Positions 6,997-16,518 of a stretch of 64,000 bases of DNA are shown piece after piece. Source of the DNA: Lachnospiraceae bacterium. Lineage in GTDB: Bacteria > Bacillota > Clostridia > Lachnospirales > Lachnospiraceae. Position numbers and translations under genes: made by a program. The notes below the pieces were generated by a model. It was not told the DNA's origin. It made no database searches and saw only the letters and a program-made list of their open reading frames with translations. Each line of letters opens with the position of its first letter. Within the stretch, counting starts at the first letter, position 1. The stretch lies in assembly GCA_018384375.1 (NCBI GenBank), contig JAHAYJ010000032.1:62001-126000 (forward strand), read 5' to 3'.

Positions 6997-7207
6997 CACT
7001 CTATCGGGAGTTTTCTACTCCTGCAGATGGGTTGTATGTGCTGTGAAGGTAAATCGAATTACCTGTTACAGTGTCAGGTGCCTAAAAGGCATTCATTTGG
7101 CGTATCGCCGGAACATTCAACTTATGAGAACTGAATAACAGCGATGACAGAAAACACATAAACGTACATTTTTGAACAGATATTAACTATAAATGGTTTA
7201 TTTTTTG
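6997..7207 (+). other. Hairpin-rich non-coding stretch, possible small RNA
   Basis: Downstream of a good promoter lie successive inverted repeats: GGAGT/ACTCC near 7007-7021, a nested CTGT..AGGTAA/TTACCT..ACAG near 7040-7070, GCCT/AGGC near 7080-7092 and GGCG/CGCC near 7098-7108. No ribosome binding site with an open frame and no Rfam family known to me. It may be a small RNA or a leader remnant. No clear U-tailed terminator was found. Confidence 0.3.
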
Positions 7208-7236
7208 TTGCAATAATGAGGAGAATGGCGTATACT
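7208..7236 (+). promoter_or_regulatory. Sigma-A promoter of the Rpn remnant
   Basis: TTGCAA (7208-7213), 17-bp spacer, TATACT (7231-7236), about 70 bases before the Rpn start. Confidence 0.6.
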
Positions 7237-7309
7237 ATTATTAATCCAATCACACTTTTTCTGTCATTGCAGGAGAACTTCTGCGCAGAGCAGGGAAAGT
7301 GAGGAACGA

Positions 7310-8375
7310 TTGAGAAAAAAGACATATCTTGCGAATGCCATTGATATTGCCGATATGAAGGCGGAATATGATGATGAAGCCAAGAAACTGGTAAGTGACA
7401 GGACAATTTTGGCTTGGATTGTCAAGTACACTGTAAGAGAACTGCGTGACAATACCATAGAGGAAATCAAGGCAGCCATTGAGGGGGAACCGGAAATTGC
7501 CATGGTGCCTGCTTATCCCGGCAGAAGGAAACCGGATGCCATTGTCGGATTGCCGACAGAAAATAAGGTGCCAAACGAAGGGACGGTCACATTCGACATT
7601 CGGTTTCATGTATTGGTGCCGGGAGGAGAACGAATTAAGATTCGCAGTGTTCTATTGTGCCAGAATGCTGTCGGCACAATTGGATACGGAATTTACTGCA
7701 GAGAATTATGATGAGGTAAAGAAGGTATATTCTATATGGTTATGCTTGAATGCACCTAGGCACACGGTGGATACCATAACAGAATATGGAATGGCGCAGA
7801 AAAAGCTGGCAGGAGATTTTCGGGGGAAGGCAAGATTTGACCTGCTTTCGGCAGTTATGGTGTGTATTGATCAATATAGTTATCAAAGGAAAACCACACC
7901 GCTACATGGGCTACTTGGAACCCTGTTTTCAACAAAGCTGACGCCGGATGAAAAGATGGCATTATTGAGAGAAGAATATGGAATAGAAACAACTGTGGAA
8001 GTAGAGGAGGGAATGAAGAGAATGTGTAATTTGAGTGATGTGATAGTAGAGCAGGGACTCCAGCAAGGACTTGAACAGGGACTTCAGCAAGGACTTGAGC
8101 AGGGGCTCCAACAAGGACTTGAGCAGGGACTTCAACAAGGACTTGAGCAGGGACTTCAGCAAGGAATTCAGCAAGGACTTCAGCAAGGAAAGGAAAAGAG
8201 CAGCATTAATCTGGTTTGCAAGAAGGTAAAGAGAGGGAAAAGTCTTTCTGTGATAGCAGAGGAACTGGAAGAAGAGGAAGAATCCTTGAAAGTCATTTAT
8301 GAGGCGGTACTTGACGCTGCGCCGGATTATGATGTGGATCAGATTTATGATGTGTTGCACGGTACGAAAGAGTAA
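7310..8375 (+). pseudogene. Rpn-family nuclease/putative transposase with deleted catalytic core
   Basis: The start is a probable TTG at 7310 after GTGAGGAACGA. The first frame has MRKKTYLANAIDIADMKAEY, DRTILAWIVKYTVREL and VTFDIRFHVLVPGGERIKI, the N-terminal half of Rpn/PD-(D/E)XK proteins. It is then out of frame and ends at 7711. The family continues in the frame FAVFYCARMLSAQLDTEF, VKKVYSIWLCLNAP onward to 8375. About 20-25 residues containing the catalytic E-x-Q strand are missing at the junction (about 7640), so deletion and frameshift coincide. A long (E/Q)QGL repeat and a C-terminal helical tail follow. Rpn proteins act in recombination or as endonucleases; this copy should be dead. 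Confidence 0.7.
8049..8192 (+). repeat. Twelve tandem 12-bp units coding (E/Q)QG(L/I/K)
   Basis: Twelve copies of a 12-nt unit, mostly alternating EQGL and QQGL, lie in the Rpn remnant. Such repeats are common in this family and prone to change in copy number. They are not CRISPR, as there are no unique spacers. Confidence 0.9.
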
Positions 8376-8487
8376 TTCAGATCCGACAGCAAATAGCGCT
8401 ACATACGAGAAGCAGGTGGAAGAGAAACTTTTGCCTGCTTCTTGTTGTTTGTACCAAAAAAATAATAAATTTTTTGTAACATTTTAC

Positions 8488-8516
8488 TTGCCACATGGGA
8501 AGCACTATGATACAAT
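8488..8516 (+). promoter_or_regulatory. Promoter of the ACT-hom-threonine operon
   Basis: TTGCCA (8488-8493), 17-bp spacer and TGA-TACAAT (8511-8516), an extended -10. It lies 112 bases before the ACT protein start and after the Rpn remnant, so it marks the left end of the conserved region. Confidence 0.65.
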
Positions 8517-8628
8517 ATCCCTCGGTGGCAAACAGTTGTCCGCGATAGAAATACAAAGAGAGACATTTGTGCGCCATTCGGAAACGATTTGGATGTTATG
8601 GTATAGAAGGCTATATGGGTGCAGGTGG

Positions 8629-9066
8629 ATGGGAACCAGATATTTCGTAGTGAAGGAACAGGCAGTGCCTGAGGTGCTTCTTAAGGTAGTGGAAGCCAAG
8701 AAGCTCCTTGATACGGGAAGAGTACACACGATCAACGAGGCAGCAGATCAGGTGGGAATCAGCCGCAGTTCCTTTTATAAGTACAAGGATGATATATTTC
8801 AATTCCATGATAATTCCCAGGGAACAACGATCACGCTGACCTTCCAGATGGAGGATGAGCCGGGACTTCTTTCGGATGTTCTGAAGATCATAGCTCAGTT
8901 CGGGGCGAATATCCTGACCATTCATCAGAGTATTCCAATTAATGGAGTGGCATCCTTAAGCTTAAGTGTCCAGGTGCTTCCGACGACGGGAAATGTGTCG
9001 GAAATGCTTGAAGCGATGGAGCATCAAAAGGGCGTTAGAAATGTAAAAATATTAGCCAAAGAATAG
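8629..9066 (+). CDS. ACT domain-containing protein (UPF0735/PheB family)
   Basis: A 145-residue protein. ATG 8629 (MGTRYFVVKE) is chosen because GGTGG precedes it and the length matches the 145-150 residues of the family; the frame is open further upstream, but that part is not conserved. Residues 25-65 resemble a helix-turn-helix (HTINEAADQVGISRSSFYKY), and residues 70-143 form an ACT domain (ITLTFQMEDEPGLLSDVLKI). The ACT domain probably binds an amino acid. The Bacillus homologue PheB was named for its link to phenylalanine metabolism, but a function is not proven. It lies 13 bases ahead of hom and is probably co-transcribed with it, which suggests regulation of aspartate-family amino acid synthesis. 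Confidence 0.85.
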   Translation: MGTRYFVVKEQAVPEVLLKVVEAKKLLDTGRVHTINEAADQVGISRSSFYKYKDDIFQFHDNSQGTTITLTFQMEDEPGLLSDVLKIIAQFGANILTIHQSIPINGVASLSLSVQVLPTTGNVSEMLEAMEHQKGVRNVKILAKE

Positions 9067-9079
9067 GAGAAGAGCAGAA

Positions 9080-10282
9080 ATGATTCAGGTAGCGGTAATG
9101 GGATATGGCACGGTGGGAAGCGGTGTCGTAGAGGTAATCGAGAAGAATAAAGCAGAGATTAACAAAAAGTCCGGTGAGGACATTCATATTAAGTATATTC
9201 TGGATTTGAGAGATTTTCCGGGAGATCCTTATGCAGATAAGGTAGTACATGACGTAGAGCAGATTCTGACAGACCCCGAGGTGAAGATCATCTGTGAAAC
9301 CATGGGCGGTATTAAGCCTGCTTATGACTTTACGAAGAGAGCGCTGCTTGCCGGCAAGAGCGTCTGTACCTCCAACAAGGAACTGGTAGCCACGCACGGA
9401 CCGGAACTGATCAAGATCGCGCATGAAAATAAATGTAATTATCTGTTTGAGGCGAGTGTGGGAGGCGGCATTCCAATCATCCGTCCGCTGAACTATTCGC
9501 TGACAGCAGAGAAAATCGATGCGATCACCGGTATCCTGAACGGAACCACTAACTACATTCTGACTAAAATGGAGAAGGAAGGTGCAGATTTTGATGATGT
9601 GCTGAAGGAGGCACAGGAAAAGGGCTATGCCGAAAGAAATCCGGAGGCGGATGTGGAAGGATATGATGCATGCCGTAAAATTGCAATCCTTTCCTCCCTG
9701 ATGTGTGGAAAGAATGTAAAATACGAAGATATTTATACAGAGGGAATTACGCAAATTACAGCAACAGATTTTGTTTATGCACGTAAGATGGGAAAGACCA
9801 TCAAGCTGCTTGCCCAGAGCAAGGAGGAGAACGGCAGATTTTATGCTATGGTTGCCCCTTTCATGATCAGCAGGGATCATCCTCTTTATATGGTAAACGA
9901 CGTGTTTAATGCAGTCTGTGTACACGGCAATATGCTGGGAGACTCCATGTATTACGGAAGGGGCGCCGGAAAGCTTCCCACCGCAAGCGCAGTGGTATCG
10001 GATGTGGTGGATTGTGCAAGACACATCGGCAAAGTGATCATGTGCTTTTGGGATAATGAGGATGTGGTACTGACCGGTATTGAACAGGCAAGCCGCAGAT
10101 TCTTTGTACGCGTAGCGGCAGATAAGGAAAGCAAAGCACTTCAGACATTTGGCAGCGCGAGTGTCATTGAGGCAGATGTTCCGGGCGAGTTTGCTTTTGT
10201 TACAGATAGGATGACGGAAAAAGAATTTAATGAAAAGGCTGAAAAGGTCGGCATTTTAAGCAGAATCAGAATCGAGGAATAA
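9080..10282 (+). CDS. hom: Homoserine dehydrogenase
   Basis: A 400-residue NAD(P)H-dependent enzyme that reduces aspartate semialdehyde to homoserine, the branch to threonine and methionine. The start follows AGGAGAAGAGCAGAA. The N-terminal Rossmann motif is GYGTVGSGV (residues 8-16), followed by TSNKELVATHGPEL with the conserved Lys, EASVGGGIPIIRPL, the active-site region GILNGTTNYILTKM and GRGAGKLPTASAVVSDVV. The last 70 residues may form a regulatory ACT-like region but are shorter than in Bacillus Hom (about 430 residues). One base separates its stop from the next gene, so the operon is tightly coupled: ACT protein, hom, proposed homoserine kinase, aspartokinase. Confidence 0.95.
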   Translation: MIQVAVMGYGTVGSGVVEVIEKNKAEINKKSGEDIHIKYILDLRDFPGDPYADKVVHDVEQILTDPEVKIICETMGGIKPAYDFTKRALLAGKSVCTSNKELVATHGPELIKIAHENKCNYLFEASVGGGIPIIRPLNYSLTAEKIDAITGILNGTTNYILTKMEKEGADFDDVLKEAQEKGYAERNPEADVEGYDACRKIAILSSLMCGKNVKYEDIYTEGITQITATDFVYARKMGKTIKLLAQSKEENGRFYAMVAPFMISRDHPLYMVNDVFNAVCVHGNMLGDSMYYGRGAGKLPTASAVVSDVVDCARHIGKVIMCFWDNEDVVLTGIEQASRRFFVRVAADKESKALQTFGSASVIEADVPGEFAFVTDRMTEKEFNEKAEKVGILSRIRIEE

Positions 10283-10283
10283 T

Positions 10284-11492
10284 ATGAAACAGAAAAAATA
10301 TGTGGTAGTGCTTGGAGACGGAATGGCCGATGAACCTATCTCAGCACTGGATGGAAAAACGCCGCTTGAGTATGCAGACACACCGGCACTGGATGCCCTG
10401 AGCAAGGTTTCGGAAATTGGAATGGTGCACACCATTCCGGAGGGAATGAAGCCGGGATCTGATACGGCAAATCTTTCGGTCCTGGGATATGATCCGAAGA
10501 TTTATTATTCGGGGCGTTCCCCGCTGGAGGCGTTAAGCATCGGTGTTCCCATGAAGGATACGGATGTGGCACTTCGATGCAATATTGTGACGATCTCAGA
10601 TGGAGACGAACCTTTTGAAGAAAAGACGATTATCGATCACAGCTCAGGGGAAATCAGCACGGAGGACTGTGCAGTGCTTCTTGAAGCGGTTAAAGCCGAG
10701 CTCCAGGATGAGACCTATCAATTTTATGTGGGAACAAGCTACCGCCATTGCCTGATCTGGAATCACGGCAGTGTGATTTCACTGACCCAGCCGCATGATG
10801 TGTTGGGACAGGTGATCGGACAGTATCTTCCCTCAGATGAAAAGCTTCTTTCCATGATGAAGAAAAGCTATGAAATTCTGGTGAATCATCCAATCAATAT
10901 AGAAAGAAAGAAGCAAGGCTTAAATCCTGCAAACTGCTGTTGGTTCTGGGGAGCCGGAACCAAACCGTCGCTTTCCTCCTTTGAGGAAAAGAACGGATTA
11001 AAGGGGATGATGGTTTCTGCTGTGGATCTGCTGAAAGGGATCGCGGTAGGTGCCGGTATGGGTGTGGCACAGGTGGAAGGCGCAAACGGTGGCTTACATA
11101 CCAACTATGAAGGTAAGGTACAGGCGGCCCTTGCTGCCCTACATGACGGTTACGATTTTGCCTACATTCATGTGGAAGCACCTGATGAGATGGGACATCA
11201 GGGCAGCGTGGAGAAGAAGGTACAGGCGATTGAATTTCTGGATCAGAGAGTGATCGGACCATTGACCCGGGCACTTGATGAAGCGGGAACGGAATACAGA
11301 CTTTTGGTTATGCCAGATCACCCTACACCGATCAGGGTCAGAACCCACACGGCGGACAGTGTCCCTTATCTTTTATATGACAGTCAGGCACCCGGGAAGG
11401 AAAGCTGGAATTACAATGAGAGAGAAGCAAAGCTGAGTGGGAACTATGTTCCCCAGGGACATACCATGATGGATAAATTGCTGGAAAAATAA
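10284..11492 (+). CDS. Phosphoglycerate mutase-like metalloenzyme, proposed homoserine kinase (TIGR02535 type)
   Basis: A 402-residue member of the alkaline phosphatase-fold, archaeal-type cofactor-independent phosphoglycerate mutases. Metal-binding motif VVLGDGMADEP lies at the N terminus, the catalytic-serine region reads GMKPGSDTANLSVLGYDP, and C-terminal ligands are in HVEAPDEMGHQG and MPDHPTPIRVRTHT. Such genes next to hom and lysC in clostridia and Bacteroides are classed as proposed homoserine kinases, replacing ThrB. The context fits exactly: it sits between hom and aspartokinase, one base after hom. No classical GHMP-type ThrB is in the window. A plain phosphoglycerate mutase remains possible; the kinase role is inference from context. 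Confidence 0.75.
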   Translation: MKQKKYVVVLGDGMADEPISALDGKTPLEYADTPALDALSKVSEIGMVHTIPEGMKPGSDTANLSVLGYDPKIYYSGRSPLEALSIGVPMKDTDVALRCNIVTISDGDEPFEEKTIIDHSSGEISTEDCAVLLEAVKAELQDETYQFYVGTSYRHCLIWNHGSVISLTQPHDVLGQVIGQYLPSDEKLLSMMKKSYEILVNHPINIERKKQGLNPANCCWFWGAGTKPSLSSFEEKNGLKGMMVSAVDLLKGIAVGAGMGVAQVEGANGGLHTNYEGKVQAALAALHDGYDFAYIHVEAPDEMGHQGSVEKKVQAIEFLDQRVIGPLTRALDEAGTEYRLLVMPDHPTPIRVRTHTADSVPYLLYDSQAPGKESWNYNEREAKLSGNYVPQGHTMMDKLLEK

Positions 11493-11529
11493 TGGGATTA
11501 AAAATAAGCTTTATGAGGAGATTATTGTA

Positions 11530-12849
11530 ATGAAAAAGGTAGTTAAGTTCGGAGGAAGCTCACTTGCCAGTGCAGAGCAGTTCAAGAAGGTAGGGGAAAT
11601 TATTCATGCGGATGCTGAAAGAAGATATGTGATCCCTTCGGCACCGGGAAAGAGGTTTTCGAAAGACACCAAAGTAACGGATATGCTTTACGGCTGTTAT
11701 CATCTGGCAGAAGCAGGAAAGGATTTTAGTAAGGAGCTTGCGGCAATCGAAGCAAGATATCAGGAAATCATCGATGGACTGGGATTGTCCCTTTCCCTGA
11801 AGGATGAGTTTAAGACGATCGAGAAGAATTTTAAGGAGAAAGCAGGAGAGAATTATGCTGCCTCCAGAGGAGAATATCTGAACGGTATTATCATGGCAGA
11901 CTATCTTGGCTTTGCGTTTATTGACTCTGCAGAGGTGATCCGGTTTAGGGAGAATGGAGAATTTGATGCGGAGGTTACCAATGAAATCCTTAGTGAGCGC
12001 CTTGCAGGCATGCAAAATGCGGTAATTCCCGGATTTTACGGTGCCTATGCGGATGGCAGAGTGAAGACCTTCTCAAGAGGCGGCTCCGATATTACCGGTT
12101 CTATTGTGGCAAGAGCCGTAAAGGCGGCTGTCTATGAGAACTGGACAGATGTATCGGGCTTTCTGATTGCAGACCCCAGGATTATAAATAATCCGGAAGG
12201 AATTGAGACGATTACCTATAAAGAATTACGCGAGTTATCTTATATGGGCGCAAGCGTGCTCCATGAGGATGCAATCTTTCCGGTAAGGAGAGAAGGAATC
12301 CCTATCAATATCCGCAATACCAATAAGCCGGAGGATGCAGGCACATGGATCGTAGAGAGCACCTGCCAGAAGTCCAAATATGTGATTACCGGTATTGCCG
12401 GAAAGCGGGGTTTTTGCTCAGTTAATATTGAAAAGGCAATGATGAACTCTGAAATCGGATTTGGCAGAAAGGTGTTGCAGGCATTTGAGGATTACGGCAT
12501 TTCCTTTGAGCATGTACCTTCCGGTATTGACACTATGACGGTGTTTGTTCACCAGGATGAGTTCATGGATAAGGAGCAGAAGGTGGTTTCGGCGATTCAC
12601 AGGCTGGCAGATCCCGATTGTGTGGAGATTGAGGCAGATCTTGCTCTGATTGCAGTCGTGGGACGGGGTATGAAATCCACAAGAGGTACAGCAGGACGCA
12701 TTTTCTCAGCACTTGCCCATGCCAATGTGAATGTCAAGATGATTGACCAGGGCTCCAGCGAGCTGAATATTATCATCGGTGTTGCCAACGATGATTTCGA
12801 GACGGCGATCAAAGCAATCTATGATATCTTTGTAGTAGCGCAGCTATAA
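11530..12849 (+). CDS. lysC: Aspartokinase
   Basis: A 439-residue aspartate kinase, the first step of lysine, threonine and methionine synthesis. The start follows GAGGAGATTATTGTA. N-terminal signature VVKFGGSSLAS, ATP-site region FSRGGSDITGSIVA, then WTDVSGFLIADPRI. The C-terminal 140 residues hold paired ACT domains (GFCSVNIEKAMMNS, IAVVGRGMKSTRGT), expected to give feedback inhibition by lysine and/or threonine. It is the last gene of the threonine operon. Its stop codon (12847-12849) is inside the outer stem of a 480-bp near-palindrome, which should end the transcript. Confidence 0.93.
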   Translation: MKKVVKFGGSSLASAEQFKKVGEIIHADAERRYVIPSAPGKRFSKDTKVTDMLYGCYHLAEAGKDFSKELAAIEARYQEIIDGLGLSLSLKDEFKTIEKNFKEKAGENYAASRGEYLNGIIMADYLGFAFIDSAEVIRFRENGEFDAEVTNEILSERLAGMQNAVIPGFYGAYADGRVKTFSRGGSDITGSIVARAVKAAVYENWTDVSGFLIADPRIINNPEGIETITYKELRELSYMGASVLHEDAIFPVRREGIPINIRNTNKPEDAGTWIVESTCQKSKYVITGIAGKRGFCSVNIEKAMMNSEIGFGRKVLQAFEDYGISFEHVPSGIDTMTVFVHQDEFMDKEQKVVSAIHRLADPDCVEIEADLALIAVVGRGMKSTRGTAGRIFSALAHANVNVKMIDQGSSELNIIIGVANDDFETAIKAIYDIFVVAQL

Positions 12850-13323
12850 AAGAGACCGCTCAGATTTTTCGTATTGATATTAAAGGCATGCATTCTTTTG
12901 GGATGAGGCTATAAACGATTTCGGGATTTGGCGAACCCAGCCGGTACAAATGCTTATTACACTGTCCGGATGAAACTCAAAGCCGTGATGGTATCTATGT
13001 GTAAGGAACAATTCGCATGCGGGCGTAAAAAATCAATCCCGTGTATGAAAAATAAAGCCCACAGACTTTACCTGTTCGAAGCGAAGCAAGTTTAAAGTCT
13101 GTGGGCTGCTCTTATTTTTCATACACGGGTTAGATTTTTCTTGCCCGTATTGCGTGTGACGAACACATAGATACCACCACGGCTTTTCGGACAGTCATCC
13201 GCACAGTGGCATTATTGTACCGGCTGTTTCTGCCAAATCAAACGAAATCGCTTATAAGACCTCACTCCAAAAGAATGCATGTCCTTAACAAAAGGAAAAA
13301 TTCCTGAGCAGTCTCTTTTATAG
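12844..13323. repeat. 480-bp near-perfect giant inverted repeat between convergent genes
   Basis: The left arm (12844 to about 13070) and right arm (about 13093 to 13323) are inverted copies with small indels. Exact matches include CTATAAAAGAGAC (12844-12856 with 13311-13323), CATGCATTCTTTTGG (12887-12901 with 13267-13281), GGTATCTATGTGT (12990-13002 with 13163-13175), CCCGTGTATGAAAAATAA (13038-13055 with 13112-13129) and AGCCCACAGACTTTA (13056-13070 with 13093-13107). The loop is about 22 nt. It contains the lysC stop and ends five bases before the convergent gene's stop. There is no ORF. It could act as a bidirectional terminator, be a foldback/MITE element, or be a source of double-stranded RNA. 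Confidence 0.9.
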
Positions 13324-13328
13324 GCAGA

Positions 13329-14183
13329 TTAGTATTCTGACAGCATATCCTCAAATGGAATCGAATCATCGTAAAGAAAATCCAGATATTTTTTGGAGAT
13401 ATCCAGGCGGGTGGTGGTTGTCGGGAAACCAAATACAGGAATCAGCTGACCGTAGCTGCCGCTCTTTTTTACAAAAGCGGAATCATCAATGTAGATGCCC
13501 ACCGGAACAGGCTTTTCCATAGCTTCGGGATGCCGGTGCTTTTCTGCTTCTTCCAGGATATCTTCCTGGTCCATTGTGCTTCCATCCTCGCCGGAGACCA
13601 GATCCTCATTCACATAATTGGAGTCTGCATTTGCAGCCTCGATCTGCGCGTAATCAACATAGTAGAGGTTGTCCCGGTATCTGGCAAGCTCTTCTTCTGT
13701 GAAAACGGTTCGCAGATCCAGGAATACTTCATTGTTAGCATAATTATTGAAAACAATGGAATCAAAAACCACAGCATCCAGATCTCCGGTCTGGACAAGG
13801 GCGATCAGCCGTTGGGTGGTTGCCATATCATATTCATTCATACTGGTGTAGGACAGGGTGGACTGCGCATCGATAAAGCAGTCATACTGGTCTGTGTCAA
13901 TATCTGCATATTCGGCAAAGGCATCTCCCATTTTTTCTCCCGAAAGAAAAGCAGAGTTGAGCATCATTCCATAAAACCCGTAATCCTTTGCAGACAGAAT
14001 ATCATGTCCGAGAGTAATGATAAAGAAGGCAACAAGAATCACTGCAAGTGTATGGAATTTATAGTAATACCAAAAATATTTCAGTTTTTCTTTTAGAGTC
14101 ATATCCTTCATTTTCAGATGCTGTTCATGAATTTCATCCTGAACGCCGCGGTATTCACGCGGTTTCTTTTCCTGCTTTTCCAT
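13329..14183 (-). CDS. Single-pass membrane protein of unknown function
   Basis: A 284-residue protein. The start ATG (14183) follows GAAAGGAACC. The N-terminal 40 residues are charged and cytoplasmic (EKQEKKPREYRGVQDE), then one membrane helix at about 43-60 (TLAVILVAFFIITLG), then a large extracellular part. That part contains alternating hydrophobic strands and acidic loops, with a stretch SGEDGSTMDQEDILEEAEK, and may have a periplasmic-binding-protein-like fold (LDAVVFDSIVFNNYAN). I do not recognise a family name. It is expressed from a near-consensus promoter (14230-14258) divergent to the DUF6106-like gene. Its 3-prime end abuts the giant inverted repeat. Confidence 0.8.
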   Translation of the reverse strand: MEKQEKKPREYRGVQDEIHEQHLKMKDMTLKEKLKYFWYYYKFHTLAVILVAFFIITLGHDILSAKDYGFYGMMLNSAFLSGEKMGDAFAEYADIDTDQYDCFIDAQSTLSYTSMNEYDMATTQRLIALVQTGDLDAVVFDSIVFNNYANNEVFLDLRTVFTEEELARYRDNLYYVDYAQIEAANADSNYVNEDLVSGEDGSTMDQEDILEEAEKHRHPEAMEKPVPVGIYIDDSAFVKKSGSYGQLIPVFGFPTTTTRLDISKKYLDFLYDDSIPFEDMLSEY

Positions 14184-14229
14184 ACTAAAAACGGTTCCTT
14201 TCGATTGTTGTAGCTATTTCACGAATATT

Positions 14230-14258
14230 ATCATAACGATTTTAAAAAGGAGTGTCAA
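14230..14258 (-). promoter_or_regulatory. Sigma-A promoter of the minus-strand membrane protein
   Basis: On the minus strand: TTGACA (14258-14253), 17-bp spacer, TATGAT (14235-14230). A perfect -35, so this is probably a strong promoter. Confidence 0.8.
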
Positions 14259-14350
14259 CGAAAGGAAATAAGATAACTATTAAAAAACAGTAAACTTTTA
14301 GTTAAATGAAAAAGAAAGGCTGAAATTGCGGGAACATTTCTTGATATTAC

Positions 14351-14379
14351 TTGAAAGTTTCCGCAAAATATAATATCAT
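14351..14379 (+). promoter_or_regulatory. Sigma-A promoter of the DUF6106-like gene
   Basis: TTGAAA (14351-14356), 17-bp spacer, TATCAT (14374-14379), about 58 bases before the start codon. Confidence 0.55.
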
Positions 14380-14436
14380 ATTAAGGTATATACTTGCTTG
14401 AAAAGGGAAGTCTGAATCAACAGTGGGAGGCTTAAA

Positions 14437-14937
14437 ATGAACGAAACTTATGTAGAATGTCTTGTCAAAAAGGAAACACCTATTTATATGAAGCTGCTGA
14501 AAATTCTTACGATCATGCTGGCAGCATGCTTTGTTATTTTAGGTTTTATTACATTGATTGCAATGATCATCGGTGTGTTACTTTGTGTGGCGGCTTATTT
14601 TGTATATCTGAATTGTGATTTGGAGTATGAGTATCTTTATGTAGATAAGGAACTCTCCGTGGACAAGATTATGGCAAAGAGCAGACGCAAGAGAGTTGCA
14701 ACCTTTGATATGGGAAAACTGGAGATCATGGCACCACTCAAGTCCTGGCATCTTGACAACTACAAAAACAGGATGGAAAAGGAAAAGGCAACGGATTACA
14801 GCTCCGGGCAGGCAAAACAGCCTGAGACCAGGTATGTCTTTTTCTATGATGGTAAGCAGCAGATTATTTTTGAACCCAGCCTGGAAATGGTGAAAGCCAT
14901 CCAGACGGCTGCACCCAGAAAAGTATTTACGGATTAG
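14437..14937 (+). CDS. Small membrane protein, DUF6106-like
   Basis: A 166-residue protein; the start follows GTGGGAGGCTTAAA. It starts NETYVECLVKKE, has two adjacent membrane helices (about 18-37 and 39-58), then a soluble cytoplasmic domain with DLEYEYLYVDKELSVDKIM and RYVFFYDGKQQIIFEPS. This layout matches DUF6106 proteins of clostridia as far as I recall; no function is known. It lies 52 bases before guaB, so it may be in the same transcript, but a role in purine synthesis is not implied. Confidence 0.75.
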   Translation: MNETYVECLVKKETPIYMKLLKILTIMLAACFVILGFITLIAMIIGVLLCVAAYFVYLNCDLEYEYLYVDKELSVDKIMAKSRRKRVATFDMGKLEIMAPLKSWHLDNYKNRMEKEKATDYSSGQAKQPETRYVFFYDGKQQIIFEPSLEMVKAIQTAAPRKVFTD

Positions 14938-14971
14938 TTTTTTAAATAGTTAGCAATAAAAATGAACATAG

Positions 14972-16444
<1,473 letters not shown>

Positions 16445-16461
16445 AAGCATACATTGGGGAG

Positions 16462-16482
16462 ATGCCCCGCATTGCGGGGCAT
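16462..16482 (+). terminator. GC-rich hairpin after guaB
   Basis: ATGCCCCGC-ATT-GCGGGGCAT, a perfect 9-bp stem with 3-nt loop, 17 bases after the guaB stop. There is no U-run, so it may stabilise or process the guaB mRNA end rather than terminate fully. Confidence 0.55.
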
Positions 16483-16518
16483 GGGTTATACATGAGAAGT
16501 GGAAGGAGTACGGCATAA

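Noticed and set aside
6997..7207. Cyclic-di-GMP riboswitch after the HD-GYP gene
   Set aside because: The conserved GEMM core (such as the GCAAACC-type and GGTAGGTAGCGGGGTTACC-type elements) is missing.
8049..8192. Possible CRISPR array
   Set aside because: The units are contiguous 12-bp coding repeats without unique spacers.
7962..8360. Minus-strand open frame rich in LLKSLLKSLL
   Set aside because: It is the antisense reading of the (E/Q)QGL tandem repeat.
9035..10024. Minus-strand frame of 329 codons
   Set aside because: Antisense shadow of hom, which has full family motifs and a ribosome site; the minus frame has none.
12844..13323. Two separate intrinsic terminators for the convergent genes
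   Set aside because: Pairing extends over the full 480 bp between distant arms, with no independent U-tailed short hairpins.
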